Part shown: piece by piece, positions 51,431 through 62,400 of the stretch
Layout of the letters: each line of letters opens with the position of its first letter
How positions within the stretch are numbered: position 1 is the stretch's first letter
Assembly (NCBI GenBank): GCA_009760855.2
Contig: WPIO01000038.1
Span: 1,205,001 to 1,269,000, forward strand
Direction: 5' to 3'
DNA from: Cristatella mucedo
Lineage: Eukaryota; Bryozoa; Phylactolaemata; Cristatellidae
DNA: 64,000 bases
Notes under the pieces: model-generated
What the model was told of the DNA's origin: nothing
Seen by the model: only the letters and a program-made list of their open reading frames with translations
The model's database searches: none
Translations under genes and position numbers: made by a program

Positions 51431-53450
51431 TGACGACTGGGACGACGCGCCAGAGCGATGCAAAGCATTCAGAGGCAGCCGAAAATCCAAAGATGCTTTA
51501 GTTCACCCGCCGCCTGGCCATTACTGACATGCGGCTCGTTGTCAGCGAAAATGACGTGTTTCTCGTGACACCAGCAAAGCGGCGGCGGCTGTCGCTTTTG
51601 AGACTTTCACTCAGGGGAAAGTACCAAATTTGAACATGGTGGCTATGCCACATGAAGACAAAGACACAAGATGATCGGGGTCGCAACGCAATTCTGAATG
51701 CGGAACCGCTGCGGTCGGTTTCAATCGCAGACGAGGCGACGAGGTATCCGCCTTAGTGGACTCTTCTTACGTAGATAAGTAACCGCGTAACTGCATAGCC
51801 TCTGACGCATGCGAGACGGGCTGACACTATCGTTTGCTCTGTACTTTTTACAAATATAAATCGAGATGTAAGCATCGTCTTACGTACGCTTCGTAACTGC
51901 TTACCGAATCAACTGCCTGCCTCAAAAACCAACGGCGGCAGTAAGTTAGTATCAATGAGCAGCTTCTGGCTTGTGCGAGACGACGCTTGACCAGGGGCAG
52001 CTCGCGGCCTATTGTTTTTGCTGCCCTCTTTTATTATTGGACATCAAGTTGGAGTTCATATGACAGAATAGGCAGGCGTCGTTGTTTGCCCGCGGTGTCC
52101 ATGAAGTTCCATATCTTCAATGGTGGGTTCGCGGAAATGTTAGATGAATGTTCTTGTACGTTATCACCCTCACTTTAAGCAACCGTGAAACCACGCTCTC
52201 CACGATGCCCGCGAAGACTTTTATTACTATTATTATTATTATTATTATATTATTAGCCAGAGATCTCCCCCCAACAGATGGCTATGAATATCTTAACTTT
52301 TGATTTAGCACGCGGGAGCGTTTGCTTCAGCGTGATCCGTAGCTTTTGCTTTTGCACGGTTGATGCCATGCCTGTCACAACTCCATTGGGCAACGATGCC
52401 CTGAAGGGAGTTGTGACGCACCTGTGTAGATATTAAGCTCTCTTAGGGTGCTGCGCACACGACCTGTTATTATGAGTATTTTTATTCCTGGCTACTTTAC
52501 ATATTTAATACAGGAAGCAAGTAGTTTTGGTTAGTATTAGCTTGAACAATGACAGCACGCATATAAACAGCAAAGACAAATCGCACGGACTTAGCAAATG
52601 CCGTGAGAATCAGGAGCACGTTTAGTTTCTTTTTAAAAATCGTCAAGTTAGGGGATTTTGAATTGTCAGTCACGTGTGAGTTTCAGGCTTTTGGAGCATG
52701 AGAATAAAAGGCATGACCCACAGACAATGCTGGGTATAGCAATAACAGTAAGAGCATTATGGCACAGGTCGAAAGGCCTGGCTGTAGTGAGCTACAGAGG
52801 TCGAGACGGGAAATCACAAATACATGGACGACTTGGACGTGTTGCCCCTATCAAAGTACGACCAAGTTTTTGAAATGTTAAGCTGGTACAAAAAGGCTGA
52901 CTTGACTGTGGAGTTTATTAGTTCGCCAAGTGAAACGTCTCTTTCTAACAAGGCAGCCAGATTTCGAGCAGGCGATGTGCTGAACCAATGGTATTATGAG
53001 GTTTATGTTCTCCAAGATGCTACCTTGGTAATGGACCCGGATGGTCTTATCTATCTTGCTGAAGACTAAGATAGAGAGGCAATTCGCTAAATCACTTCAT
53101 GGACCTCCAGGTGCTAGCCTGGATGTGGTCAAAGAAATGGTTGATGGTCAAAGTCAGCATTTTTGATCGTGTATCCTTAATTCGACAGCGTATTTATAGA
53201 AGCAGGACTTGAACTGAGCAAGGATAAATTGGGTAAGATCTACAGTGGATCATCTCGTATGCCAGTCTATGGACCGTCAGTATGGATTTCGTAATCAGTC
53301 ACAAAACCACACTCGTCTATAGCATCGGCGTAACGTGTCGTAATGTGAAGTAACGTAACACACATGTAACGTGTTGTAATGTAAAGTAATATTTCTCGAA
53401 TGAGTTCAAGTTAGACGGATTGGGCAGCAGGGCTGATGATTTAAATACAG
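51431..53450. other. intergenic DNA downstream of carboxypeptidase copy 1
   Basis: No recognised gene. It includes (ATT)n at about 52,221-52,252 and a LINE-B tail remnant (ttaagctctcttagggtgct, 52,433-52,452). A short frame at 52,824-53,069 (81 codons) is not assignable. Confidence 0.4.
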
Positions 53451-53454
53451 TATA

Positions 53455-53583
53455 ACTTAATTGCACAGCGCGATAAGAGAACTTAAATCTCTATTATGGT
53501 TTTTCGCGTATGCCACGGGGCTCTAACCCTCAGCGTCGGTCTTCAAATGCAGTCACCTTCGTTCGAGGCTAGCACCTTGACCG
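53455..53583 (-). repeat. tRNA-derived SINE, minus strand
   Basis: On the minus strand: gcggtcaaggtgctagcctc, a B-box-like segment, gccccgtggcatacgcg, then tagagatttaagttctctta and tcgcgctgtgcaa. Same family as 42,000 and 55,793. Confidence 0.65.
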
Positions 53584-53667
53584 CTTGACAAAAACGGTGC
53601 GGAAGCTATATTCATGCAGGCAGCATCAACGAAGCATTCAGGGATCTCGAGGTTTCTCGATTTTCCA

Positions 53668-55172
53668 GATTCTCGAAAGAATTGTTGCTAAGCAGCTAGT
53701 TGAACATGTTGAAAATAATGGAATGTCAGAAACATTTCAATCAGGTTTCAAGAGGCAGCACTCTACCGAAACAGCTCTCCTCCGTGTCAACAATGACATT
53801 CTACGTGGCAACGACGACGAGAATGTCACTGCCCTAGCACTGCTAGATCTGTCTGCTGCCTTCGACACCATTGATCACGAAGTTCTGCTTGAAAGACTGA
53901 GAACAACGATCGGTCTGGCAGACGCAGCACTGGCGTGGTTTAAATCATACTTGTCTGATCGTGTTCAATCCGTGTCGTGTGGGGATCAGGTCTCAGACAT
54001 GAGAAGGGTCACATGTGGAGTCCCTCAAGGGTCTGTACTTGGTCCCTTGCTGTTCTCCATTTATACGCAACCTCTGGGAAAAGTGATTAAGGCCCATGGA
54101 ATAGGATATCACTTTATGCTGACGATACTCAGTTGTATTTGTCATTTAAACCGTCGGAATCTGCTGCAGCAACTGAGAAACTGAATGCTTGCCTTGCCGA
54201 TATTTGATCCTGGATGTCGGAAAACTTCCTGAAATTAAATGACGATAAAACCGAACTGCTTCTCATAGGACACCTTAAGCGTGTGGCTGGATTAAAAGGC
54301 TTTGCTGTTCTAATAGTTGATGCTATTGTGCGATCTTCACCACGTGCTCGTAGTCTAGGTGTCATGTTCGACAGCTGCCTCAATTTCAAAAGCTTCATTC
54401 AGAAGACTGCCTCTACAGCTAGCCATCACATCCGATCCCTATCCAAGATTAGAAGCTGTCTCCCACAGTGGCTTGTAAAAATTTTAACTAGCTCTTTAGT
54501 TCTGTCTCGGCTTGATTATTGTAATTCCCTTTTGGCTGGGCTACCAAAGAAAGCTATTATGCCACTACAGCGGACTATGAATATGGCTGCAAGGCTGATT
54601 TTCAAGTCCCAGCGGTTTGAGCACGTGTCACCTTTGCTGGAAGAGCTAGGATGGTTGCCGGTTGAGCAAAGGATACGGAGCAAAGTTCTTACGCTGACCC
54701 ACAAGGCCCGCCACGGCTTGGCTCCTGCATACCTAGCTGAACTGCTACATCAGTTTCAGCCTGTTCGCGCCCTCAGGTCCTGTGTGGACAATAAATTAGC
54801 TGTCCCATTCCTCCGCTTAAAGACAGTTGGCGACAGAAGCATTAGCTCTGCAGGTCCTAGACTGTGGAACTCGCTTCCACAATTCTTACGCAACGACAAG
54901 TACTCTCCAACTGCCGACTATGGCATATCTTTTTCAGCGGTCCTGAACTGCTACTTCTATGCTACTCACTACCTCAACTGCTCTCCTGAATCTGCTATGC
55001 TTCCCACTTTCTCTTTGTTGCGTGAGACGAAGTCTGTTGGCTACCGAATGCGTACCGAAAGCCGCTTAGGCTGTGAGTGCGCTATACAAAACTCTCCTGC
55101 GTAACGCCCACATGGTCTTTATGACTTTGTGGAGTTACTGACGGAGATACATTACATTACATTACATTACAA
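53668..55172 (+). mobile_element. LINE-A copy, 5' truncated, 1.5 kb
   Basis: Begins at gattctcgaaagaattgttgc, matching LINE-A at about 30,025. From there it is very similar to the copy in the hAT element through the ACATT tail (55,150-55,172). It carries RT motifs LLDLSAAFDTIDHEVL, CGVPQGSVLGPLLFSIY and SRLDYCNSLLAG in two frames (to 54,184 and 54,214-55,104), with a frameshift at the YADD box near 54,115. High similarity between copies suggests recent activity. Confidence 0.9.
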
Positions 55173-55792
55173 GAGGGCTGTAGGCTTAATAAAATAATTA
55201 AATAACTGTAGGCTTAATGAAATCCGCGGGTATTTAGATGTCCGAAATTGGGAAATAGTAGGAGATTGCAGCTTAAATTCGCAGGAGAGTATATATTTGA
55301 TCGAGTGTGTGATCTCTGTTGTCAGTTGGGCAATGTAGATGAGCCGCATGAGAATTCAATCATTCGGTACACAAAATTCGGCACTTAATGGGTCAGCTGA
55401 GTTGTAGAAGTGAATAGAAAAACCACGCTGCACGAGGATGGGACGATTTCTGGCACAAACGAGTTTGAAAAACGAGAACACCTCACAGGCTTGAACTCTG
55501 GCTAACTATTACCAATGCAGACGAGGGCTGGCAAGGACCAAATGTTGCATTCACGAAGTACTGGTAGGAGGGAAAAACGCTCGTCGGGGCGAAAACTAAC
55601 GTACACGCAGAGCTCAGGGGCTACAGACGGTTCTTAACTGCTACCTAGTTATTTCTGCAACGCTGGCTGGGCCTTGGAGATAGCCTCTATTTTACTGCTG
55701 TGCCGGTATGAACTCCTCTATGGCTTCTCTGCCGTCATATTGATGAACCTCTTCGCGAATGTTTGCGTTTTAATTTTGACTTGGACGGAGGG

Positions 55793-55915
55793 GTTAAGGT
55801 GCTCGCGCAGACCATGGGTCCGGCCGAGGTCATTGGCTCGAGCTCCGTGGCATAAGCGAAGCGCCTGAAAAGAAAATATGTTCTATTAGGGCGCCATGTA
55901 AATGAACTATATTGA
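55793..55915 (+). repeat. tRNA-derived SINE
   Basis: ggttaaggtgctcgcgcaga, B-box-like ggctcgagctccg, then tggcataagcgaagcgcctg and a diverged tail (ttctattagggcgccatgta). Confidence 0.65.
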
Positions 55916-56319
55916 TATTTATTTTCATTTATATCCATGTACAGGCTACATATCACATAGGTCATCTATACACTGCACGTGGACGGAAAGGTACTAACCG
56001 TAGCCATCTAGCGGTCGCCTGAAAGAACTGGAGCTCAGAGCTGCTTTAGCATCCGGGATCTCCGTCAGACGTCTTGTCATGCTGGCGTAAATCGTGTGTC
56101 AGGCTCAGGCAAACTACACGCGGGCTCTAACCTTGGCGGCTAGAGTTTATATGGTAAGCCGGCAAGTGGCTCGCAAGGCGCAATCGCGAGTAGTAAGTGC
56201 TCCCTCTTCGTCGCTTGTCTTTCTCTTCCAATATACCGTATACATCGTGGCTGAACTGCTCGATCTGCATTTGCTCATATGTCGTGGGTAGGCTAAAGTC
56301 CGCGCATCGGCTTATATTA

Positions 56320-56420
56320 ATAATAATAATTATCACTAATATTATTATGGTACATTTGTGTAGCACCCTCAGAGAACGTAATCCTATTCTGGACAATTTA
56401 CATAAAAATTGTATGCTATA
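56320..56420 (-). repeat. LINE-B tail / SINE copy
   Basis: (ATA/ATT)n then tgtgtagcaccctcagagaa and cgtaatcctattctggacaa. Confidence 0.65.
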
Positions 56421-56479
56421 TAGAAAGCACAATTATACGGCTACTTTTAACACGCAAAGTGTCAACATGTATAATATTT

Positions 56480-56570
56480 TCAATAATAATAATGATAATA
56501 ACAATGCATTTGTAGAGCACCCATAGAGAACTAAATCTCTTTCTAGGCACTTTTCAGATTGTTAGTGGTA
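56480..56570 (-). repeat. LINE-B tail / SINE copy
   Basis: (AAT)n then gtagagcacccatagagaac and taaatctctttctaggcact. Confidence 0.7.
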
Positions 56571-57580
56571 GCATGTCCCGTGCCAGTAGCCAAAACACAC
56601 CCTTGGGCTAGTCACAAGGGCCACGAAAATGCTACGAGATAAAGGTGCATGTTTTGCCTTTTTTCAATGCGCCCGGTCAGAGGAGGTCGTAACGTCAATC
56701 GCGAGTGAGCTCCAGGCTTTGGGAGAATGCGAGCTAAAAGCACGGTATCCAGAACATGTCGGAGTCGTTCGATGCATAGCTACATGATTTTGTGTCAAAA
56801 GAGCGGGTGGAACGATGCCTAGCCTTGCTGGTGAGCAGTTGCGATAGGTAACCTCCGCTGTGTCTACGTATACGCTAGACTGCAGTCTGCTCAATAACGC
56901 AATGTGCAAGGGCCTGACGGTCAGTGTCGAGTGATGGTGGATCGGCAGGAGCAGCTCTGGCTGTCCTCCACTCTTCCCTAGCTCGACAATACACCAAGCA
57001 CCCAGACCCGAGGTCCCGCAGTTGGCAGCAGCTATCGCCGGAGGAGGCGGCATCTATGTTTCTCCGCACGACGCTTGACTTTATCTCGGCTCACACCAAT
57101 CACCGCAGTCCTAGTGCTCCACACCGGCAAGACACTGCTGAGCGCCTTCACAGTGGTGACCCTGTACGGAATCCGTCAGGCAGTACTTGACCCCCTACCC
57201 GCGATCCTGATAGCTGGTCAATGGCGATCCCTCGACACCCGGACCGCTAGCTCGTTCGTGCGCTCTTTCCTATCTTATCTCTGGAGCCGTTTGAGGGCAC
57301 TCAGTACGCTCCTAGAGCCGTCCCTTCCCACCTCCAGCAGCAGCTGCCTCGGAGCTCGGACGACTGAAGTGGGCGAATCTGTACCGCTCTTGCTGGCGTA
57401 GATGCGTCTTCTGCTGGCCTCCGAGAGCGTTCGCCCGATTATCTGCGGTCGTGACGGCGAAGGGTCAGGGTGGGCGACTGTTGTCATTGGCACTGTCGTT
57501 CACGGCGGCAGTGCTCGTCGCTACAGCTTGACACTCTGATCGCATTTCGGGCCTGACGGTCCCGTCAGTAGTCGATCTAT
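56571..57580. other. 1 kb without a recognised gene
   Basis: Overlapping short frames on both strands (56,664-57,053 minus; 56,924-57,401 plus) but no motif or splice context that supports a gene. Confidence 0.35.
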
Positions 57581-57581
57581 C

Positions 57582-57770
57582 CTGGCGGTTCTCAACCAGT
57601 GTGTCGCGACCCCTTTGGGGCTTGAACGACCCTTTCACAGGGATCGCCTAAGACCATCGGAAAATACGCATTTCCACATTTTGCACACAATAGTAATGCG
57701 GTTGGAGGTCGCCACAACACGAGTAACTGTATTAAAGGGTTGCGGCAATAAAAAGGTCGAGAACCAATGA
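57582..57770. mobile_element. SPIN-like hAT MITE
   Basis: The left end reads cggttctcaaccagtgtgtc and gcgacccctttggggcttga. The interior has gaccctttcacagggatcgc and ctaagaccat. The right end is aaagggttgcggcaataaaa and ggtcgagaaccaatg, roughly complementary to the left end. These segments and their order are those of the non-autonomous SPIN-type hAT elements known from many vertebrates and some invertebrates. No coding; the target duplication is not clean. Confidence 0.6.
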
Positions 57771-57774
57771 TAGA

Positions 57775-59440
57775 TTCTATCCACTGTTGGTTGTCTCGCG
57801 TCGAGTTCTACGAGTCGAGGCTACGGTTCTATGAAGGCGAGCTCTGACGCGTCTACATTTTAACTTCAGGCGGCCACTTTCTCATTCAGTCCCGGGTCGA
57901 TTCTCTTCGAAGCTGTCCTTTGATTTATTCTAACTACTCTTGAGCAGCTAGCTGCTGGTCTAGAGGACTGTGCCCCAATCTTCGCAGAGGGGGCAGTGAT
58001 CGACAGGCATTCCTTCGCTTATTAGTCGCGCTTGACTGAAGATACACCAGTCCCTCACATGCTTCGGTAAACTGGACCTCTGGCTACGGCCTCAACCACC
58101 TTACTTGCTTGTCTCCCAACCTAGCTCCTTTCCACGCCGTGAGCAGCTGCGAGTGCTCTAGTTACAGTTCCACCACAGAGGTCACAGCAGTTCTGCAAAG
58201 CCCGTTGAGGCTAATTTTCGCAGATGGCCTCTTCAAAAGTAGGGTCCGGAAGTGTGGCGATCAGCAGTCCGACAGTGACAGTTCGCCGAGACCACGTGCC
58301 TCGAGCCACCGCCCGGGGTTGTACAAGCGATTAGCAGCCCGTGGTCGCACAGGGCCTGAGAGTGGTGCTAGGCTACCCGGAACGGTCCAAACCAAACGAG
58401 AGGGAGCGCTTAGCCGCCTGCGAGCGCTTGCAACTGCAGCGGCCAGCTCATGCACTCTCCACCCTCCCCGTTCTCGCCTCCCGCATTGTGCAAGTTAATG
58501 TAGGTTGCTATTGCGGAGGAACAGGCAAGGGGACCCATAATCTATTGTCAGCCTTCAGAGCCACGCCTTAAGAGAATGCGCGCGCATTGAGAACGCCCTG
58601 CCAGGAAGTGCTTCGCGCACGTGACCAAACGGGCGGCCTGAAGACTAAGCGGCTACCGCTGGAAGTGTGCCTACGTTCCCTGGTAATGCTTGCGTATTTA
58701 GCCGTCGCCTGTGCGGCGGCGATCACTCTCACCACTGCTGCCGCCAGTCCGGGCTGATCTCAGTTGCTTTGTGAGGATGGGGACGAGCTGCCGTCGGGCC
58801 AGCCGCTCACCAATCGAGCGTGCGGTCGGTGCCTCGTTGCCAGGATGTCACTGCGCGAACTTAGACCTTGGCTGAGATTGCGGTGGAGCCTTGGGCGGCG
58901 CAGCGGTCGGCGCCTTGACGTCATGTAGCGCACTGCGTGTGGCTTCCGATTCAGTTCGTACGACGAGCTAGATGTGCGGGTCGATGAGGGCGGGAAGGCG
59001 GAGCGTGCGATCGGTGCGCCGGGGGCGAGGGTCGACGAGCGCGGAACGACCTTGACATGCCGCCTGGGCGCGTACTGTGGACGCTGTCTGTCTCAGGCCC
59101 GTTCTCGAGGTGCCGCAATCTTACGAGATAACGCAGCCTAGCCTAGAGCGAATATGAGCCAGTGGGCAATGTCTTGACTCCCCCCCCCGACGCTGCCTTC
59201 ATTGCGGTCCAACAAGAAATTTCGTGCCGTGCGGGTAGCCGCCCCCCCCAGGCCCCCCCCCCGATTGGCAGCATCGGGCCGGAGCTCGCCTGAAGCGGCT
59301 GTTTGACTCGCTCGAAATTGCGTCGTGGCCTTTAACCCGCGGTTCTCCGAGCTGAACCCGGCTTCACTTCGTTGTCGGCAGCACTGTTTAGCTGGCGCCC
59401 GCGAGCGAGGCCTCGAGCGAGGCTTCTTTTTTTTTAAATT
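57775..59440. other. GC-rich DNA upstream of carboxypeptidase copy 2
   Basis: No recognised gene. C-runs occur at about 59,181-59,189 and 59,241-59,270. A TATTTA at about 58,695 followed by CpG-rich sequence could be a promoter for copy 2, by analogy with copy 1, but this is weak. Confidence 0.35.
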
Positions 59441-59464
59441 GGGGTTGCTTCTCTGCCGCAGACG

Positions 59465-62400
59465 ATGATCGCCGTGCTACTCGTCGGCGTCTGCCTCCTG
59501 GTGGCGCCATGTCAGGCTGCGGTGCCCGCCGACGAGGTGCTGAACCTACCCGGACTGAAGGAGCCGCCACCTTTCCGTCACTACTCGGGTTACTTGAACG
59601 CCACCGGCTCGATTCATCTGCATTACTGGTGAGCGAGCGCTAGGCGTGCGCAGCGCTCGCCGCCTCGCCTCGCTCTCCTTCTGACCCCTTATCTTCGTCT
59701 GTCTTGCTCGTTATCTCCACGTCTCCGCTCTGCTCTGCTCGAGTTCGCAAGGCGCGCGTCTCGCTTTGAATTTGCAAGCATTATTTGCAGCTAGTCTACT
59801 GCGACGGCTGCCGCGTTGCTCCGCCCGCTCGTTCTCCCTTTTAGCCCCGCGTGTTTCCGGTCGGCCTTTGCTGCTCACCACAGCCGCACGTATCGACGAC
59901 GACGCGCACCCACGGGGGAGGGGAGGGGGCAGCAGGCCTTGGACCACCCACCGCGCGGATCCCGTGGGGCAAGCGTCCCTGTGTCCCCGTAGCCCTCGTA
60001 TAGAAATATGGCTGCCCCCCGTGCTGCGCGAGCCTCCCTCCTCCAGGCCCAGTGATTGCGCAATGACTCGCCGTCGTCTCTCTCTCTCTGCTCGCAATAT
60101 TCGACATCCGCTCCGGCAGGTTCGTTGAGTCGGCGGGCAATCCAGCCAAGGATCCCGTCGTCCTGTGGCTGAACGGCGGTCCGGGCTGCAGCTCCATGGA
60201 AGGCATGCTGAACGAGCTCGGACCCTTTCACGTGAGCGGAAGCCGAAGCGCTGAGCGCCGCAATGCGAAGCGACCCTGCGTATCTGTGCGTGCAGCCACA
60301 ACCGGGCCTGGCCTCCAACCGAGGGCGGCGGTGGTGGAATACAACCGCACGTGAATGCTTCCGTCCTCGAAACCCGCGCCAAGGCGATGCTGGGCTGGGG
60401 GAGGTGATTAAGCTGGCTCAAACTCAGCAACAGGCTTTCGCAGTAATTATAATAGTAAGGATAATGATATTAATACATTTTTAGAGCGCCCTCAGGGAAC
60501 TCGATCTCTTTCTAGGTACTTTAAATTTGCTGCAATGGAAGCACGATCGAATGGTTAGTGGTAGCATGCTCAATGACACCAAGCAACACTTGGTTAGGAG
60601 TGACATGCACAAGGTCAGCATGCAAGTATGGTTGGTGGAAGCATGCACGGCGTTAGCACGCATAGGCACCTACAAGTCGAACTACAGGGACCAACTAAAG
60701 GCTGTGATAAATAGATGCGTTTTTAGTCAGGAGATGTCGTGACGCAAGTCAGAAGTGAGTTCCAGCCTTTGGGAGCGCATACGAACTAAAGTCACGGTCT
60801 CCAAAGGATTTGAGCTTCGTTTGAGGTGTAAGAAAACGATTCGACTCAAAAGAGCGAGTGGTACGATGCTTAGCCTGGTGGGAGAGTAGATATGATCTAT
60901 TTGGCTTGAGCCAAAGAAGGAAGGGACCTAAATCATAAATAAATAAATAAAATAAATCCTAGCTGATTAAACCGCCTCTTTTTGTATAGCGACAGAAGAG
61001 CCTTTACGGCTATCACCACCGCTTGCAGTGGCGATACAGAATCGCCCACCTCAGGAATCGAACCCATGACCTCGAGACCGAGGTCGTGAAAGCAACCGCC
61101 TTACCTAGTGTGCCATCACGGTTCACCTAAAAGTGAGTGACAGAGGCTTGAAGTCGATGCGCTGCTTCATTGACTGGGCAGCCAGTGCAGGCGGGCGAGA
61201 AGTGCTGTGATAAGGCAACTGCGACGCTCACACGACAGACAAGCCTGGATGCAGAGTTTTTCGCCGGAGAGGACTGCGCCGCCGCTGCGGCTACGTCGGC
61301 TCCCAGGTCCTGCCGCGAGCGACCGCCAATCTCGCGAGAGCCTCTCGTCGCGAGATCGGCACCACGCGTTACGCGACTGCGGCGTCGCTCTCGTCCTGGC
61401 CACCTACTCTTTGACCGTCCGAAGCAGCGCTTGAGAAGACAACGCTCGCGCGCCTGCGCGAGCTCGTGTTCGGACGCGACGCGCAGCGCCTGTCAAGCCT
61501 CGGCGACGCGAGGCTGCGGCGCCGCCTTCGTCTGCTTCGCGACTCGCCGAAAGTAGTCGAACGATATCGCTGCCCAGAGCTGCGAAATCGAGACGGGTCG
61601 GGTGAAAGGCTGCCGAGCGATTGAACCTGCCCGCCGTGCGACGCGCGGCGACTAGCCGCTCCGTGTGGCTCTCCCGGCAGAGACGCCGGGGGACTGAGTT
61701 GGCGCTGCGGTAAGAAGAACGCAGACCGTCACGTGAAGATTTCTGAAGCTGGAAAGAAGGAAGAATGAGCCAACGACGGGCCGCACGCATTCGACGCCCT
61801 AGTTCAGCGCAATTCTAGACCGGACTTAAGCAGGCAGCGCAAGACGCTTGGAGCGCGGCCGTCGGGCCGCTTAAAAGCGACATCAACGAGCGGCTCCCTT
61901 TAATGAAGATGCAGTCAGCTGGAGCCTGTGCGCATGCACCCGATACAAGCCAATGCGTGCGAACCGTCACAGCGAATGCATGAAAAGCTGAAGCGGTGCC
62001 TGACTGTCAGACTGGGGCAAAGGACAAAGCGAGCAATTCTCGCACGCACGAAAAGCAGCGACCGACTCGGCTACGCCCACGGCGCGCCCACGCTCCGACG
62101 GCCGGTTTGCGCCGGCAGCGCGTCGGCGCGGGGACTCGGGGCTCGCGTTCAGTGCGCGCGGCGAGCTGAAAGATCAAGCAAGCGCCGGCCCGGCGCGGCT
62201 CGTCGCCTTGCCTCTGCGTCGCCGCCGACTGCCGCAATCGCAAACGCCGCTCTGTTGCCCGACTCGACGCAGCGCGGCGGCGGCGGCGCGCCCCGCGGAC
62301 ATTTGTCGCCTTGACGCGATCGCTCATCGTCTGTCTCCATTTTAAGATCACCGACGACGGTGAATCGATCTACATGAACCCGTACAGCTGGAATCGCGTG

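Noticed and set aside
52824..53069. 81-codon frame with ordinary amino-acid composition
   Set aside because: No homologue or domain recognised and no splice or promoter context; left unassigned.
60995..61130. A tRNA gene on the minus strand
   Set aside because: There is a good B box, but the head is embedded in SINE-like sequence and no convincing cloverleaf with an acceptor stem could be closed by eye.
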